Under the pieces are notes generated by a model. The model was not told where the DNA came from. It did no database searches and was given only the letters and a program-made list of their open reading frames with translations. This document shows, piece after piece, positions 9,071-17,538 of a stretch of DNA of 42,415 bases (its first letter is position 1; each line of letters starts with the position of its first letter). This DNA is from Bacteroidales bacterium (lineage in GTDB: Bacteria > Bacteroidota > Bacteroidia > Bacteroidales > P3), in assembly GCA_017613375.1 (NCBI GenBank), contig JAGADZ010000077.1, positions 1-42,415 on the forward strand. The letters are read 5' to 3'. The position numbers were made by a program, and so were the translations under genes.

Positions 9071-9103
9071 TACCCGAATAATCCATTAAATCCTTTACCG
9101 AAT

Positions 9104-9919
9104 ATGAATAATATTATTGTAGGTTTCGATTTTTCCACTGGCTCGGCAAATGCTGTGGATCTTACCATTGATATTGCGAACCGTTGGCATTCGGACATCC
9201 GCCTCGTTTACGTGAAAAACGAAGACGAAGACGAGGAGCCGATACGTGCTGAAATCGAACGCCGTAACGATGGTGTCGCTCATTTGTTAAAAGGAATCAA
9301 GCTTGAATACGTAATCAGACAGGGAAAAGTGGCGGAACAACTTGCGGAACAAGCAGTTGAGGATCAGGCTCTCATGATTGTCGTCGGTACTCACGGCATG
9401 TCTGGCTTCGAGACAAATTGGATAGGTAAAAATACGTATAAAACCATTACCCTTTCACCGGTACCGGTGCTCTCTGTTCGTGAGGACTTCAATTTCAAAA
9501 AGAGTCTCGAACGTATCGTGGTGCCGCTCGACAGCACAACAGAGACACGTCAGAAAGTTCCTTTTGCGGCCCGTATGGCAAAGACTTTCGGATCTGAGAT
9601 TCATCTCCTCGGCCTGCATACTGCCGACACCGCCGATGTACGCAATCTTGTCACAGGCTACGTCGAACAGGTTGAGAAATTCCTTGCAAAGAACGATATT
9701 AAATATGTCACAACATATCTTGAGGCACACAAGAACCTTACTGTCAGCACCCTCGAGTATGCTGACAGCATAAATGCCGACCTTATCGTCATTATGACTG
9801 AGCAGGAGAAACATTTTACAAGTTGGCTTATTGGCAACTATGCTCAACAGATGCTCCACCTGTCCAAGCACCCGATTCTGTCTATCCGTCCTGAACAGAT
9901 AGGCTCTCAGTCTCGATAA
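9104..9919 (+). CDS. Universal stress protein with two UspA domains
   Basis: The 271-residue protein is a tandem UspA fusion. Domain 1 (about 1-130) starts NNIIVGFDFSTGSANAV and ends with the nucleotide-binding loop GTHGMSGFETNWIGKN and PVPVLSVRE. Domain 2 (about 135-271) starts ERIVVPLDSTTETRQK and ends HPILSIRPEQ. The first domain keeps a GX2GX9G loop, although the following residue is Lys rather than Ser/Thr; the second lacks the loop, so at most one domain should bind ATP. Usp proteins support survival under stress by poorly defined means. The start at 9104 is chosen because the upstream in-frame TTG lies inside the promoter. Confidence 0.88.
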   Translation: MNNIIVGFDFSTGSANAVDLTIDIANRWHSDIRLVYVKNEDEDEEPIRAEIERRNDGVAHLLKGIKLEYVIRQGKVAEQLAEQAVEDQALMIVVGTHGMSGFETNWIGKNTYKTITLSPVPVLSVREDFNFKKSLERIVVPLDSTTETRQKVPFAARMAKTFGSEIHLLGLHTADTADVRNLVTGYVEQVEKFLAKNDIKYVTTYLEAHKNLTVSTLEYADSINADLIVIMTEQEKHFTSWLIGNYAQQMLHLSKHPILSIRPEQIGSQSR

Positions 9920-9940
9920 GTGTTAATCTGTCATTGCTTT

Positions 9941-10390
9941 ATGAGATATTCGCTTTTTTTCGTTTTTCTCATTTCTTCGGCTTTTCTTTCTCTTTCGGCA
10001 CAGGGTAGGAAGGGCACAATAGAAATTACTGGCGACATCAATGTCAGTGAACTTGTAAAGAAACATATTGAGTTTAACGAGAATATGCGCACTGTGCCGG
10101 GATTCCGCATCCAGATAGCAGCACTTTCCGGACCTAATTCACGTAATCAGGCATTTGAACTGAAAAACCAGTTCAAGGCGGCTTTTCCGGAGGTTGAGGT
10201 TTACATCGCTTTCATTGAACCGTATTTCCGTGTCAAGGTCGGCGATTTTACAACAAAACTCGATGCCTATGTCTTTATGAAAAAAATCAAGGAAAAATAT
10301 CCGGGTACCATTATTAAGGACAACGTTTATCCTATTCATTTGGATTGGTCGGATATTGTCCCCGAGACGGACAATGATGCGGGAAACTGA
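9941..10390 (+). CDS. Exported SPOR-domain protein
   Basis: The 149-residue product has a signal peptide (MRYSLFFVFLISSAFLSLSAQG) and a C-terminal SPOR domain at about 60-140 (GFRIQIAALSGPNSRNQAFELKNQF; PYFRVKVGDFTTKLDAYVFMKKIK). SPOR domains bind glycan strands of peptidoglycan stripped of stem peptides, usually at the division site, so a periplasmic cell-wall role is likely. A GTG seven codons earlier (9920) is in frame, but the ATG at 9941 directly starts the signal peptide. The gene follows the stress-protein gene by 21 bp and ends just before a strong bidirectional terminator. Confidence 0.82.
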   Translation: MRYSLFFVFLISSAFLSLSAQGRKGTIEITGDINVSELVKKHIEFNENMRTVPGFRIQIAALSGPNSRNQAFELKNQFKAAFPEVEVYIAFIEPYFRVKVGDFTTKLDAYVFMKKIKEKYPGTIIKDNVYPIHLDWSDIVPETDNDAGN

Positions 10391-10410
10391 TATCCGTTCT
10401 GACATGAAAC

Positions 10411-10452
10411 AATAATAACAGGCCTGTCCGTCGGACAGACCTGTTATTATTT
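10411..10452. terminator. Bidirectional terminator between convergent genes
   Basis: A 20-bp stem (AATAATAACAGGCCTGTCCG with its near-perfect complement, one G-U pair) separates the SPOR gene on the plus strand from the sigma factor gene on the minus strand. The A/T-rich base of the stem supplies a T tract in both directions. Confidence 0.9.
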
Positions 10453-10476
10453 ATTGTGAAATCTCGTCTGTTACTG

Positions 10477-11337
10477 TTAGAGATATGCTATCAGGTGTTT
10501 GCTCTTGGAACTTGATTTCAGTCTTTTCAGTCCTTTCTCCTTTATCTGGCGAACTCTCTCTCTCGTAAGGTCGAATTTCTTGGCAATCTCATCAAGGCTC
10601 ATGGCATGGGGTATGCCAATCCCGAAATACATCTTTATCACGTCGCGTTCATATTCTGTCAATGATGCGAGAGAACGTTCTATTTCAAGCGAGAGGGACT
10701 CTTTCATCAGGGCATCGTCGGTTGCAGGAGTGTCCTCGTTCGGGAGCACATCGACAAAGTTTACATCTTCGTCGGCAACAAGGGGTGCATCAATAGAGAT
10801 ATGACGTCCTGAAATGTTCAGTATGCTTTTTATCTTGTCCTCGGGCATGTCCAACATTTCGGCCAATTCCTCTTCCGAAGGAGGACGTTCCAGTTTCTGT
10901 TCCAGCTTGGAAATCTCTTTCTTGAGTTTGTTAAGGGCACCGAGTTGGTTGGACGGGAGACGTACTATGCGGGAATTCTCGGCAATGGCCTGCAATATTG
11001 ATTGGCGGATCCACCACACGGCATATGAGATGAATTTGAAACCTCTGGTCTCGTCAAATCTCTTGGCGGCCTTAATCAGACCCACATTACCCTCGTTTAT
11101 CAGGTCGGGTAGGCTTAAGCCTTGATTCTGATATTGTTTTGCAACCGATACGACAAACCTCAGATTGGCCTTGGTAAGTCTGTCCAAAGCAGCTTGGTCA
11201 CCAGCTTTAATGCGCTGAGCCAATTGGACTTCCTCTTCAGGAGTCAGCAATTCCTCACTGCAAATATCTTGAAGGTATTTGTCAAGAGATTTGATGTCTC
11301 GGTTGGTGATGGAATGAGTAATTTTTAATTGTCTCAT
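10477..11337 (-). CDS. rpoD: RNA polymerase primary sigma factor (RpoD/SigA type)
   Basis: This 286-residue protein is the compact housekeeping sigma factor of Bacteroidetes, which lacks the long region 1.1 and the non-conserved insert of E. coli RpoD. Region 1.2/2 runs from about 18 to 125 ([52 protein letters not shown]), region 3 follows, and region 4 with the -35/-33-binding helix-turn-helix is at about 225-280 ([34 protein letters not shown]). It should read the TTTG/TAnnTTTG promoters seen in this window. It is transcribed alone, away from ffh and towards the shared terminator. Confidence 0.96.
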   Translation of the reverse strand: MRQLKITHSITNRDIKSLDKYLQDICSEELLTPEEEVQLAQRIKAGDQAALDRLTKANLRFVVSVAKQYQNQGLSLPDLINEGNVGLIKAAKRFDETRGFKFISYAVWWIRQSILQAIAENSRIVRLPSNQLGALNKLKKEISKLEQKLERPPSEEELAEMLDMPEDKIKSILNISGRHISIDAPLVADEDVNFVDVLPNEDTPATDDALMKESLSLEIERSLASLTEYERDVIKMYFGIGIPHAMSLDEIAKKFDLTRERVRQIKEKGLKRLKSSSKSKHLIAYL

Positions 11338-11442
11338 ATATGAAAAATAACTTTATACTCTTTTTGACTTTCTCAGTAACGTTGAAAACAAAAAAAAGTT
11401 TCACACTTTTGAAAAAAAATCTCAATTACACTATTTTTTTCT

Positions 11443-11450
11443 TATCTTTG
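11443..11450 (+). promoter_or_regulatory. Probable -7 promoter element upstream of ffh
   Basis: TATCTTTG matches TAnnTTTG. No well-spaced -33 box is visible. It would give an untranslated leader of about 145 bp before the ffh start, unusually long for this window. Confidence 0.6.
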
Positions 11451-11465
11451 CAGTCGGTTAAAACC

Positions 11466-11552
11466 ATGCATTTCCGACAGGATTGGGGATTGGCATGGGA
11501 TGTAACTTTTTGCCGCTCAATAAGCTTATGGGATGTTTTGCGTTTCCTGTAG
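11466..11552 (+). CDS. Possible 28-residue leader ORF in the ffh 5' region
   Basis: A short ATG-to-TAG frame begins 16 bp after the TATCTTTG box, so it would sit at the very 5' end of the ffh transcript. The peptide is rich in Trp and aromatic residues (it contains QDWGLAWDV and ISLWDVL). It could be a translated leader, or only a chance frame within the leader RNA. No ribosome site is evident. I do not recognise it. Confidence 0.25.
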   Translation: MHFRQDWGLAWDVTFCRSISLWDVLRFL

Positions 11553-11600
11553 GCGTTTTGGGGTGTATGTATTTTATAGAAAAACAAAAAATAAATATAT

Positions 11601-12926
11601 ATGTTCGAAAGTATCAGCAGTAAGATTGAAAAAGCTTTGCACACTTTACGTGGCAAAGGCTCAATCACCGATATCAATGTCGCTGAGACAGTCAAGGAGG
11701 TCCGCAAGGCACTTCTCGACGCTGACGTCAGCTATCCGATAGCCAAGGAATTCACCGACCGTGTAAAACAGGAGGCTATGGGTCGCAACGTCATACAGTC
11801 TATCGAACCAGGTCAATTGATGGTAAAGATTGTCCATGAGGAATTGACTAAACTGATGGGTTCATCGGCTGTGGATATCAATATCAAAGGAAATCCTGCA
11901 GTTGTCCTTATCGCTGGTCTGCAAGGTTCAGGAAAGACTACATTCTCGGCAAAATTGGCTTATCACCTGAAAAACAAACGCGCCAAGAATGTCATGCTTG
12001 TCGCTGGTGACGTGTACCGCCCCGCTGCTATTAACCAACTTCAGGTTTTAGGCGAACAGATAGGTGTTCCGGTATTTTCTCAGATGGGGGTCAGCGACCC
12101 GGTGAGGATTGCAAAAGACGCTCTGCAAGAGGCTAAGCTTAAAGGTGTAAACGTCGTGATTGTTGATACGGCTGGTCGTCTCGCGGTGGATGAACAGATG
12201 ATGGACGAGATTTCCAATCTGAAGAAAACCCTTCAGCCGCAGGAGACGCTCTTTGTCGTCGACTCAATGACAGGTCAGGATGCCGTCAATACAGCCAAAG
12301 CTTTCAATGAACGCATAGACTACGATGGCGTTGTGCTTACCAAACTGGATGGCGATACCCGTGGCGGTGCAGCCTTGACAATCCGCTATGCTGTACAGAA
12401 ACCTATCAAGTTCGTCGGTATCGGAGAAAAAATGGATGCCCTCGACGTTTTCCATCCCGACCGTATGGCAAACCGTATCTTGGGCATGGGAGATGTCGTT
12501 TCTCTTGTTGAACGTGCTCAGGAACAGTATGATGAGACAGAAGCTCGCAAGATACAGAAACGTCTTGTGAAGAATGAATATAACTTCGAGGACTTTCTTT
12601 CCCAAATTGCTCAAATCAAGAAAATGGGTAATATGAAGGACCTTCTCGGCATGATTCCCGGTCTTGGAAAACTTACGAAGGATGTCGAGATAGGTGATGA
12701 CGCTTTTGTGCCCATAGAGTCTATTATCGGTTCAATGACCCCTTACGAACGTCGCAATCCTTCATGTCTCAACGGTAGCCGCAAACAACGTATAGCAGTA
12801 GGAAGCGGTCGTACCATTCAGGAGGTCAACCGTCTCGTCAAACAGTTTGAGGATACCCGCAAGATGATGAAAGCCGTCTCTACCAAGGGCGTCGGAAAGA
12901 TGGGCTTGCCTAAACGTAGAAGATAA
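11601..12926 (+). CDS. ffh: Signal recognition particle protein Ffh (SRP54)
   Basis: Ffh binds the SRP RNA and hydrophobic signal sequences and, as a GTPase, docks with FtsY to deliver ribosomes to the membrane. The 441 residues show the N domain (about 1-90), the G domain with P-loop GLQGSGKTT (about 107-115), DTAGR and TKLDGD motifs, and the methionine-rich M domain with the RNA-binding helix-turn-helix (NPSCLNGSRKQRIAVGSG). The C-terminus is short and lacks a long Met-rich tail. The next gene, folD, starts 73 bp later. Confidence 0.97.
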   Translation: MFESISSKIEKALHTLRGKGSITDINVAETVKEVRKALLDADVSYPIAKEFTDRVKQEAMGRNVIQSIEPGQLMVKIVHEELTKLMGSSAVDINIKGNPAVVLIAGLQGSGKTTFSAKLAYHLKNKRAKNVMLVAGDVYRPAAINQLQVLGEQIGVPVFSQMGVSDPVRIAKDALQEAKLKGVNVVIVDTAGRLAVDEQMMDEISNLKKTLQPQETLFVVDSMTGQDAVNTAKAFNERIDYDGVVLTKLDGDTRGGAALTIRYAVQKPIKFVGIGEKMDALDVFHPDRMANRILGMGDVVSLVERAQEQYDETEARKIQKRLVKNEYNFEDFLSQIAQIKKMGNMKDLLGMIPGLGKLTKDVEIGDDAFVPIESIIGSMTPYERRNPSCLNGSRKQRIAVGSGRTIQEVNRLVKQFEDTRKMMKAVSTKGVGKMGLPKRRR

Positions 12927-12999
12927 CAGTACTTTGCTCTGAGGAATAAAGTTCCTGAAGCAGTTACGTAAAAATATAAAAACTTTAATTAACACACTT

Positions 13000-13887
13000 A
13001 TGTATCAATTACTTGACGGAAAACAAACTTCCATAGCAATTAAAGACCAAATAGCCAATGAGGTTCGCCAGTACACTGCAAAAGGTATGCGCCCACCTCA
13101 CTTGGCAGCAATTCTTGTGGGTGACGACGGTGCAAGCCAGACATATGTTGCCAACAAAGAAAAATCATCTCATGAGGTCGGTTTTACTTCGTCGGTATAC
13201 CGTTATTCCTCAAATACATCCGAAGAGGAGCTCCTTAGGGCAATAGAATTTCTGAACGACGACGACGAGGTTGATGGATTTATCGTGCAACTTCCTTTGC
13301 CGAAGCACATCAATGAGCAGAACGTCATTAATGCTATTTCTCCGGACAAGGACGTCGACGGCTTCACACCAATCAATATCGGACGTATGGTACTTGGTGA
13401 GGATGCTTTCCTGCCCGCCACTCCGATGGGAGTTTGTTCTATCCTTGAACACTACAATATTGAGACTGAAGGTAAGCACTGTGTTGTCATAGGACGTAGC
13501 AATATTGTCGGAACACCTGTTGCCAATTTGTTATCACGCAATAAGAAAGGTGCTAATTGTACTGTCACTCTGTGTCATAGCCGTACTCGTAATTTGCCGG
13601 AGATAACCCGTCAGGCCGATATTCTTGTTGTCGCCATCGGGAAGCAGGAATTTGTAACCGCAGACATGGTTAAACCTGGTGCAGTTGTGATAGATGTAGG
13701 CATACATCGCGTTCCCGATGAGACCAAGAAGAATGGTTACCATCTTGCTGGCGATGTCAAGCATAGTGAGGTTGACAGTCTCTGCAGTTGGGTTACACCT
13801 GTGCCTGGTGGTGTCGGACCGCTTACAATAGTCTCGCTGCTGCAAAACACCATGAAGGCATATAGAAAGCATATGTCACTTAATTGA
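13000..13887 (+). CDS. folD: Bifunctional methylenetetrahydrofolate dehydrogenase / methenyltetrahydrofolate cyclohydrolase
   Basis: FolD interconverts 5,10-methylene-, 5,10-methenyl- and 10-formyl-tetrahydrofolate using NADP(+), supplying one-carbon units for purine and formyl-methionine synthesis. The 295 residues contain the family signatures DGASQTYVANKEKSSHEVG (with catalytic Tyr and Lys), VQLPLPKHIN, DKDVDGF, and the Rossmann segment VVIGRSNIVGTPVANLL, and end with TPVPGGVGPLTIVSLLQNT. Length is typical. It follows ffh by 73 bp and precedes a glycosyltransferase gene by 44 bp. Confidence 0.97.
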   Translation: MYQLLDGKQTSIAIKDQIANEVRQYTAKGMRPPHLAAILVGDDGASQTYVANKEKSSHEVGFTSSVYRYSSNTSEEELLRAIEFLNDDDEVDGFIVQLPLPKHINEQNVINAISPDKDVDGFTPINIGRMVLGEDAFLPATPMGVCSILEHYNIETEGKHCVVIGRSNIVGTPVANLLSRNKKGANCTVTLCHSRTRNLPEITRQADILVVAIGKQEFVTADMVKPGAVVIDVGIHRVPDETKKNGYHLAGDVKHSEVDSLCSWVTPVPGGVGPLTIVSLLQNTMKAYRKHMSLN

Positions 13888-13931
13888 TGTACACCTGCAT
13901 TTATATAGTGTAAAAACGTAATTCAGGATTC

Positions 13932-14654
13932 ATGAAAACCATAATAGTAGTCCCTTGCTATAACGAGTCACAACGTCTACATAAAGACGAGTTCCTTGAT
14001 TATGTAAACAAGCATGAAGACACGGCTTTTCTTTTTGCCAATGACGGGAGTCGAGACAATACTCTTGAGGTGTTAAAGGAACTCGCAGCCAAGCATGAAA
14101 GACTGCTTTATCTTGACATTCAACCTAATGGAGGCAAGGCTGAGGCTGTCCGCAAAGGTATGCTACATGCAGTGAAGAACTACCATCCTGATTTTGTTGC
14201 TTTTTGGGACGCCGACCTCGCCACACCGCTCGATGAGATTGAGCCTATGATATCATGGATGACAAAAGGATATGATATCGTCATGGGCCTACGGCTGATG
14301 CGTCTTGGCGCAGAGGTCCGTCGTAAGAGTATGCGTCACTATCTGGGACGTTGTTTCGCCACTGTGGCTTCTATGATGCTGAAATTGCCGGTCTACGATA
14401 CCCAGTGCGGTTCAAAAATGTTCCGAGCCTCTGTCGTGGAAGAGCTTTTTGAGGAGAGGTTCATAACACGCTGGCTCTTCGATGTCGAACTCTTGGCACG
14501 TTATAAAAAATATTTCGGCGTCGATAATGCAACCCGAAAAATATATGAATACCCGTTGTTTAAATGGGAGGATGTCGATGGGTCGCAGCTCAAAAGCCGT
14601 GATTTTTTCAAGGCTCCCATTGAACTAATGAAAATAAGAAGGAAATACAAATAG
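13932..14654 (+). CDS. Family 2 glycosyltransferase of the dolichyl-phosphate glucosyltransferase (ALG5/DPM) type
   Basis: The 240-residue GT-A enzyme begins TIIVVPCYNESQRL, has the nucleotide-sugar motif FANDGSRDNT and the metal-binding WDADLATP, and then RRKSMRHYLGRCFATVAS and DTQCGSKMFR as in polyprenyl-phosphate glycosyltransferases. There is no C-terminal membrane segment, so it is a soluble or peripheral enzyme likely to load a sugar onto undecaprenyl phosphate. The next gene encodes a membrane protein of GT-C type, which would be the natural user of a lipid-linked sugar. The sugar and acceptor cannot be told from sequence. Confidence 0.85.
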   Translation: MKTIIVVPCYNESQRLHKDEFLDYVNKHEDTAFLFANDGSRDNTLEVLKELAAKHERLLYLDIQPNGGKAEAVRKGMLHAVKNYHPDFVAFWDADLATPLDEIEPMISWMTKGYDIVMGLRLMRLGAEVRRKSMRHYLGRCFATVASMMLKLPVYDTQCGSKMFRASVVEELFEERFITRWLFDVELLARYKKYFGVDNATRKIYEYPLFKWEDVDGSQLKSRDFFKAPIELMKIRRKYK

Positions 14655-14701
14655 AATTATTCTCACGCATTTTATATTTCATCACATAAAAACTACCGCC
14701 G

Positions 14702-16918
14702 ATGAAAAAACTCTTTAGTGAAAACAGGAAAAACATTTGGTTCTGGCTTTTTGTTGGAATAGCTGTGTTGCTGTTCTTTGTCATGCCTCTTATGAGCCGC
14801 GGTGCGGGCAATAGTGGCGACGAGGATAAATTCCAGATTCCTCAGGGCCGTTTTGTGATGGATTATTTCAAATCCGACGGACAGGACACTACATGTATGA
14901 AGAATGTAGTCAACCTCAATGGCATAGACCAGAATTGGAACTTGAAATATTATGGATGTTCTTTCGATGTTGTCACCGAATGGATTAACCAGACTTTCGG
15001 CATCGAAGACATTGCACGTACACGTCATATGTGCAACGCTTTTATGGGGTGGCTCATAGTGTTGTTCGGAGGTCTTATAGCTTATCGTATGGGAGGCTGG
15101 CGTGCCGGCGTTTATGCCATGCTGCTGCTCTTTTTCTCGCCACGGTTGTTAGGCCACTCTTTCAATAACCCAAAGGACATTCCTTTTGCTGCAGGTGTCG
15201 TCATGACAATTTATTACATGATGATGTTTATTCGGCAGGTGACTCCTAAGGGTCTTGATGAAAAGGGGACCAAGGGAAAGAAGACAGTCCAGAAGGTCGC
15301 TTTTCCAGAACAGGTGTTTGGAGAGAAAGTACATCGCATAATGTCATATGTACTGCTTGTCATCAGTGCCGTGGTTGTTTTTGCCACTGCAGGGTTCGGC
15401 ATCGGTTTGATTGTAGTCATTCTCGAACTTGCCGTAATATTCCTCTTCAAGGATGCACCGAAGTTCAATCCTCTGACACTGTTTATGCTTGCTATTTCGT
15501 TCGCCTTGGCTATAAGCAATCGTATTGGCGCACTCATCTTATTGGGCTACTTTGGGTTGTGGGGGCTTTTATGGCTTGTTCGTTATCGCAAACAACTCAA
15601 TGGAGCCATTGTCGCCAAAACCATATGTGTGGCCTTGTCGGTAAGCATAGTGGGTTTCTTTGCAGGAATGTTGTTATGGCCTTTCGCAATGCAGAATCCT
15701 GTACACAATGCAATGGAGAGTTTCAAACTGATGTCACAGTTTGATGTCTCGCTGAGCCAGCTTTTCGAAGGAGAGTTGATGTCGTCGAGTGACTTGCCGT
15801 GGTACTATACGCCGAAGTTTATGCTCATGACAATACCTATCGCTGTTATGATTGGATGGCTGCTATATCCGTTCTTCGGTGCATTCAAGAAAGAACGCCG
15901 CTTAGAAAGTATAATGATTTATTTCTGTTTCCTCTTCCCTGTATTCTGGATTGTATATACGGGTGCCAATGTCTATGGCGGATGGCGTCATTCACTTTTT
16001 GCTTATCCCCCTATGGCTATAGCAGCTGGTTTGGGATTCGATGCCTTTGCCGCATGGGCAGGAACAAAAAGCAAAAAACGTATTGTTGAGGCTGTGGTCG
16101 CTGCAGTTCCATTCTTATTGATGGTCTCTCCGGCACTCCACACTGTACGAAACCATCCTTATGAATATGTTTATTTCAACGAGTTAAGCGGTGGAGTCAA
16201 GAAGGCTTTCGGAAACTATGAGCTTGATTATTATTACCACTCCATGCGAGAGGCTACAGAATGGGTTATGGCCAATGCCGAGCCTAAGACCGATGGTGAG
16301 AAGACACTCATAGGTTCGTGGCATGTGGAGTCAACCCGCTATTTTATGCGTAACGACACTGCCCATTTCGCCACACGCTATGCCAAGTGGGGCAACCGTT
16401 ACGATTATGACTGGGATTATATGGTGTACCCTCTTACGGGTCGTCTTACGAGGGAATATTTGCTTGGCCCCGATTTCCCGCCAAAGGATTGTGTCCATAC
16501 AATAGATGTAGACGGTGTTCCGATTGCGGTGATTCTGAAACGTAAAACTCATAATGACTTCCTTGGTGTCCAGCAACTTAAGGCTGGTAATACCGACAGT
16601 GCATACGTGTTGTTCCAGAAAGCATTGCAGGAAGACCCCGATAATCAGACGGCTCTTCTGAATGCCGGTTCTATTTCTGCCATGAGGCTTCTTCAGCAGG
16701 GCAATATTGACGAGGCTATAGCTCAGGTCAATACTCTTCTCGACAAAGGCCTTATGGACCAGAATATGCTCAATGTATACGTTACGGTATGTATGCAGAA
16801 AGGCATGGACCAGAATACAGCCATCGGAAACTTCTACAAGGCTTATGCCGATGGCCTTGACAAGAACGGTGACAAATCTACAGCATCCCAAATACGCCAA
16901 CAGCTGGGAATTAGGTAA
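14702..16918 (+). CDS. Polytopic membrane protein, probable GT-C glycosyltransferase with C-terminal TPR region
   Basis: The 738-residue protein has about 10-12 hydrophobic helices spread over residues 12-480. An acidic GDEDKF motif follows the first helix, the position where PMT/ArnT-type GT-C enzymes carry their catalytic Asp/Glu. LLLFFSPRLLGHSFNNPKDIPFA lies in an early loop and resembles conserved GT-C loops. The C-terminal portion, about 600-738, is soluble and helical with TPR-like pairs (AYVLFQKALQEDPDNQTAL, DEAIAQVNTLLDKG). It probably uses the lipid-linked sugar made by the upstream GT2 enzyme. The GT-C assignment is by topology and motif placement, not by clear family recognition. 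Confidence 0.7.
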   Translation: MKKLFSENRKNIWFWLFVGIAVLLFFVMPLMSRGAGNSGDEDKFQIPQGRFVMDYFKSDGQDTTCMKNVVNLNGIDQNWNLKYYGCSFDVVTEWINQTFGIEDIARTRHMCNAFMGWLIVLFGGLIAYRMGGWRAGVYAMLLLFFSPRLLGHSFNNPKDIPFAAGVVMTIYYMMMFIRQVTPKGLDEKGTKGKKTVQKVAFPEQVFGEKVHRIMSYVLLVISAVVVFATAGFGIGLIVVILELAVIFLFKDAPKFNPLTLFMLAISFALAISNRIGALILLGYFGLWGLLWLVRYRKQLNGAIVAKTICVALSVSIVGFFAGMLLWPFAMQNPVHNAMESFKLMSQFDVSLSQLFEGELMSSSDLPWYYTPKFMLMTIPIAVMIGWLLYPFFGAFKKERRLESIMIYFCFLFPVFWIVYTGANVYGGWRHSLFAYPPMAIAAGLGFDAFAAWAGTKSKKRIVEAVVAAVPFLLMVSPALHTVRNHPYEYVYFNELSGGVKKAFGNYELDYYYHSMREATEWVMANAEPKTDGEKTLIGSWHVESTRYFMRNDTAHFATRYAKWGNRYDYDWDYMVYPLTGRLTREYLLGPDFPPKDCVHTIDVDGVPIAVILKRKTHNDFLGVQQLKAGNTDSAYVLFQKALQEDPDNQTALLNAGSISAMRLLQQGNIDEAIAQVNTLLDKGLMDQNMLNVYVTVCMQKGMDQNTAIGNFYKAYADGLDKNGDKSTASQIRQQLGIR

Positions 16919-16932
16919 TCAAAACAAAGAAA

Positions 16933-17523
16933 ATGAAGAAGCTTTGGATATCGATAGCACGTCTTTTCGGGTGGAGATTTATCTATCCCGACGAGAATAC
17001 AGTTCAGAGGCTGCGTCATTGTGTTCTTGTAGAGGCTCCGCATACAAGTATTTATGACTTTCTATTGGGAGCCGCATCTGTATGGGAGATGGACCTTAAC
17101 GGACGCTTTTTCATAAAGAAAGAGTTTTTTGTATTCCCATTGCGTCGTTTTTTGCGTCGATGCGGAGCTATGCCTATTGACCGTGGCAATCGTTCAAACC
17201 ACATGGTTGAAAAGGCCATTGAAACTTTAAACAAAGAGAATGATATAACTCTGATAATTACTCCAGAAGGGACACGAAAGAAGGTCAAGCGATGGAAACG
17301 AGGATTCTACGAGATTGCATTGCAGGCTAATGTGCCTATTGCGGTGACATATATAAATTACAGAACCAAAGTGATGGGTGTGGGGCCTCTGATTGAACCA
17401 TCAGGCGATTTCAATGCCGATATGCTTAAAATTCTTGATTTTTACGACGATGTGTCTCCTCGTAACGCAGAGGGTTGGGACTTGGAACTGTTGAAGTCAA
17501 CATATAGAAAGAATAAAGAATAG
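16933..17523 (+). CDS. 1-acylglycerol-3-phosphate acyltransferase family protein (PlsC-like)
   Basis: This 196-residue protein carries the acyltransferase motif H37-T-S-I-Y-D42 (HX4D catalytic pair), a second block around PIDRGNR, and the substrate-binding ITPEGTRKKVKRWKRGFY (about 112-129). It is shorter than classic PlsC and has no strong N-terminal membrane helix, as in the small Bacteroidetes members that acylate lysophosphatidate or related lipids. It starts 14 bp after the GT-C gene and ends 15 bp before purL, so it is in the same transcription unit. The true acceptor is uncertain. Confidence 0.85.
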   Translation: MKKLWISIARLFGWRFIYPDENTVQRLRHCVLVEAPHTSIYDFLLGAASVWEMDLNGRFFIKKEFFVFPLRRFLRRCGAMPIDRGNRSNHMVEKAIETLNKENDITLIITPEGTRKKVKRWKRGFYEIALQANVPIAVTYINYRTKVMGVGPLIEPSGDFNADMLKILDFYDDVSPRNAEGWDLELLKSTYRKNKE

Positions 17524-17538
17524 AAAAACAAATAATAT

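Noticed and set aside
9068-9103. A longer start for the universal stress protein
   Set aside because: The upstream TTG lies in the -7 box of the promoter and cannot be in the transcript.
11451-11600. SRP (4.5S-type) RNA in the ffh leader
   Set aside because: The conserved tetraloop and the asymmetric-loop core of the SRP Alu-less domain are not found.
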